Positions 5,174 to 5,984 of a stretch of 5,984 bases of DNA are shown here, piece by piece. Both the position numbers and the translations under genes were made by a program. The DNA lies in assembly GCA_012031335.1 (NCBI GenBank), contig JAAUTT010000313.1:1-5984 (forward strand), written 5' to 3'. Positions within the stretch are counted from its first letter, which is position 1. Each line of letters opens with the position of its first letter. Origin of the DNA: Bacteroidales bacterium. GTDB lineage: Bacteria > Bacteroidota > Bacteroidia > Bacteroidales > JAAUTT01. Below the pieces are notes generated by a model. That model was given only the letters and a program-made list of their open reading frames with translations, ran no database searches and was not told the origin of the DNA.

Positions 5174-5984
5174 TCTGAAAACGGATATCACTTCGTGAAT
5201 TATGATCAATTTGATAAAGGCCACTGCTTATTGTAGTTTCATGAGGATAAACTGATCGGGAATATTTTAACCAGAAGTCGAACGCTTTAACGGGCGAATA
5301 TTTCATCATGACAAAATACCGCTGTCCTTCTCTGTAATAGGCATTCATGGAAAAAGCATACAAAACATCACTTTCATAAGCATAAATCCGCGAATTGTAA
5401 CTTTCGGCATCAAATAGGGCATACCGGAGATATATTCTCAGGGGAAATCTCATAAAATTGTATTGCACATCCTGGTATAGCAAATAACTCAACTCTTTTG
5501 AGAATGTCGCTCTGCTGTATATTCCGGATTCGAGCCGTGTCGCCAGATTAAACCTGTTGGTTGGTCTGTAGCTTAAATGTAAGCGGAACCTTTGATTTTC
5601 GGTATTTATAAGTTCATTGTAAACCTCGCCTGAGTCGGGGTTATTTGTTTGCTTTTGCTTTAACCTGAATTGAATAATAGCATTAAATGAGTTTCTGGAA
5701 TATTCTCCCTGAATCATATATTCCTTGCCGAACGAGGGAGCATCCACGCCATATTTTAACCAGGGGAAACGAAAAAAATCGGTATAAAAAGCCAAATGCC
5801 AGTTCTTAATCAGGGCTAACCTGAATCCACCATAAAAGCCTTCCTCATTTTGCACCCTGGTGTTTTCTCCAAAAGCACTGCCATAAAAAGTATGATATGC
5901 TCTGGAATAATAACGGTGAACCATACTAACCTGCATCCTTCCGCCCAGATTTGTGGTAACCCCATTTATAAAAGCGAAGCGACC
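5157..5984 (-). CDS. C-terminal beta-barrel of a probable helix-hairpin-helix (ComEA-like) outer-membrane protein, 5' end outside window
   Basis: The frame is open from the right edge (GRFAFINGVTTNLGGR...) to the TAA at 5157-5159, giving 275 residues. The ATG at 5936 is internal, since family-like sequence continues before it. The protein is rich in aromatic residues and made of alternating amphipathic strands: LHLSYRPTNRFNLATRLES, MRFPLRIYLRYALFDA, RYFVMMKYSPVKAFDFWLKY. It ends in SDIRFQMLIKF; a terminal Phe is the usual insertion signal of outer-membrane barrels. The segments LVHRYYS-like 'MVHRYYSRAYHTFYGSAFGE' and FRFPWLKYGVDAPS match what I recall of large Bacteroidota proteins with an N-terminal helix-hairpin-helix domain followed by a barrel. 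That DNA-binding domain would lie off the window, so a role in DNA uptake is inference. The gene converges on the protease gene with a 73-base gap. Confidence 0.75.
   Translation of the reverse strand, partial: GRFAFINGVTTNLGGRMQVSMVHRYYSRAYHTFYGSAFGENTRVQNEEGFYGGFRLALIKNWHLAFYTDFFRFPWLKYGVDAPSFGKEYMIQGEYSRNSFNAIIQFRLKQKQTNNPDSGEVYNELINTENQRFRLHLSYRPTNRFNLATRLESGIYSRATFSKELSYLLYQDVQYNFMRFPLRIYLRYALFDAESYNSRIYAYESDVLYAFSMNAYYREGQRYFVMMKYSPVKAFDFWLKYSRSVYPHETTISSGLYQIDHNSRSDIRFQMLIKF

Overview
The window looks like chromosomal DNA of a member of the Bacteroidota, probably near Bacteroidales. The evidence is the AT-rich composition, genes that mostly lack a clear Shine-Dalgarno sequence, a DUF4252-like protein, a RecJ of the Bacteroidota type, and an outer-membrane barrel protein of the kind these bacteria carry behind a helix-hairpin-helix (ComEA-like) domain. 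It is mostly housekeeping and envelope DNA. There is no mobile element, CRISPR array, tRNA or rRNA.

Layout: (1) 1-2072, + strand, a tight operon: the 3' part of a DUF4252-like gene, an ABC transporter ATPase 5 bases later, and its ABC-2 type permease overlapping the ATPase stop by 4 bases. (2) 2073-2248, an intergenic gap ending in a long imperfect hairpin (2193-2242) just before the next start codon. (3) 2249-3959, + strand, recJ, full length but split by two frameshifts. (4) 3960-4075, a compact regulatory region with a perfect 13-base palindrome, a sigma-54-like -24/-12 element and a perfect hairpin covering the Shine-Dalgarno sequence. (5) 4076-5083, + strand, an HtrA-like serine protease with one PDZ domain and no signal peptide. 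(6) 5157-5984, - strand, convergent, the C-terminal beta-barrel part of a probable helix-hairpin-helix protein that runs off the right edge.

The permease and recJ together carry four reading-frame breaks between about 1490 and 3213. Each can be repaired by adding one base (the third also by removing two), and every conserved motif survives on both sides. Sequencing or assembly indels are therefore the simplest explanation, so both genes are annotated as CDS with marked break points.

The most interesting signal is the protease leader. The palindrome and the GG-N10-GT element suggest activator-dependent sigma-54 control of a cytoplasmic stress protease. The predicted +1 falls on the first base after the 5' arm of the hairpin. 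Read-through RNA from recJ would therefore hide the ribosome-binding site, while RNA from the gene's own promoter would leave it open.
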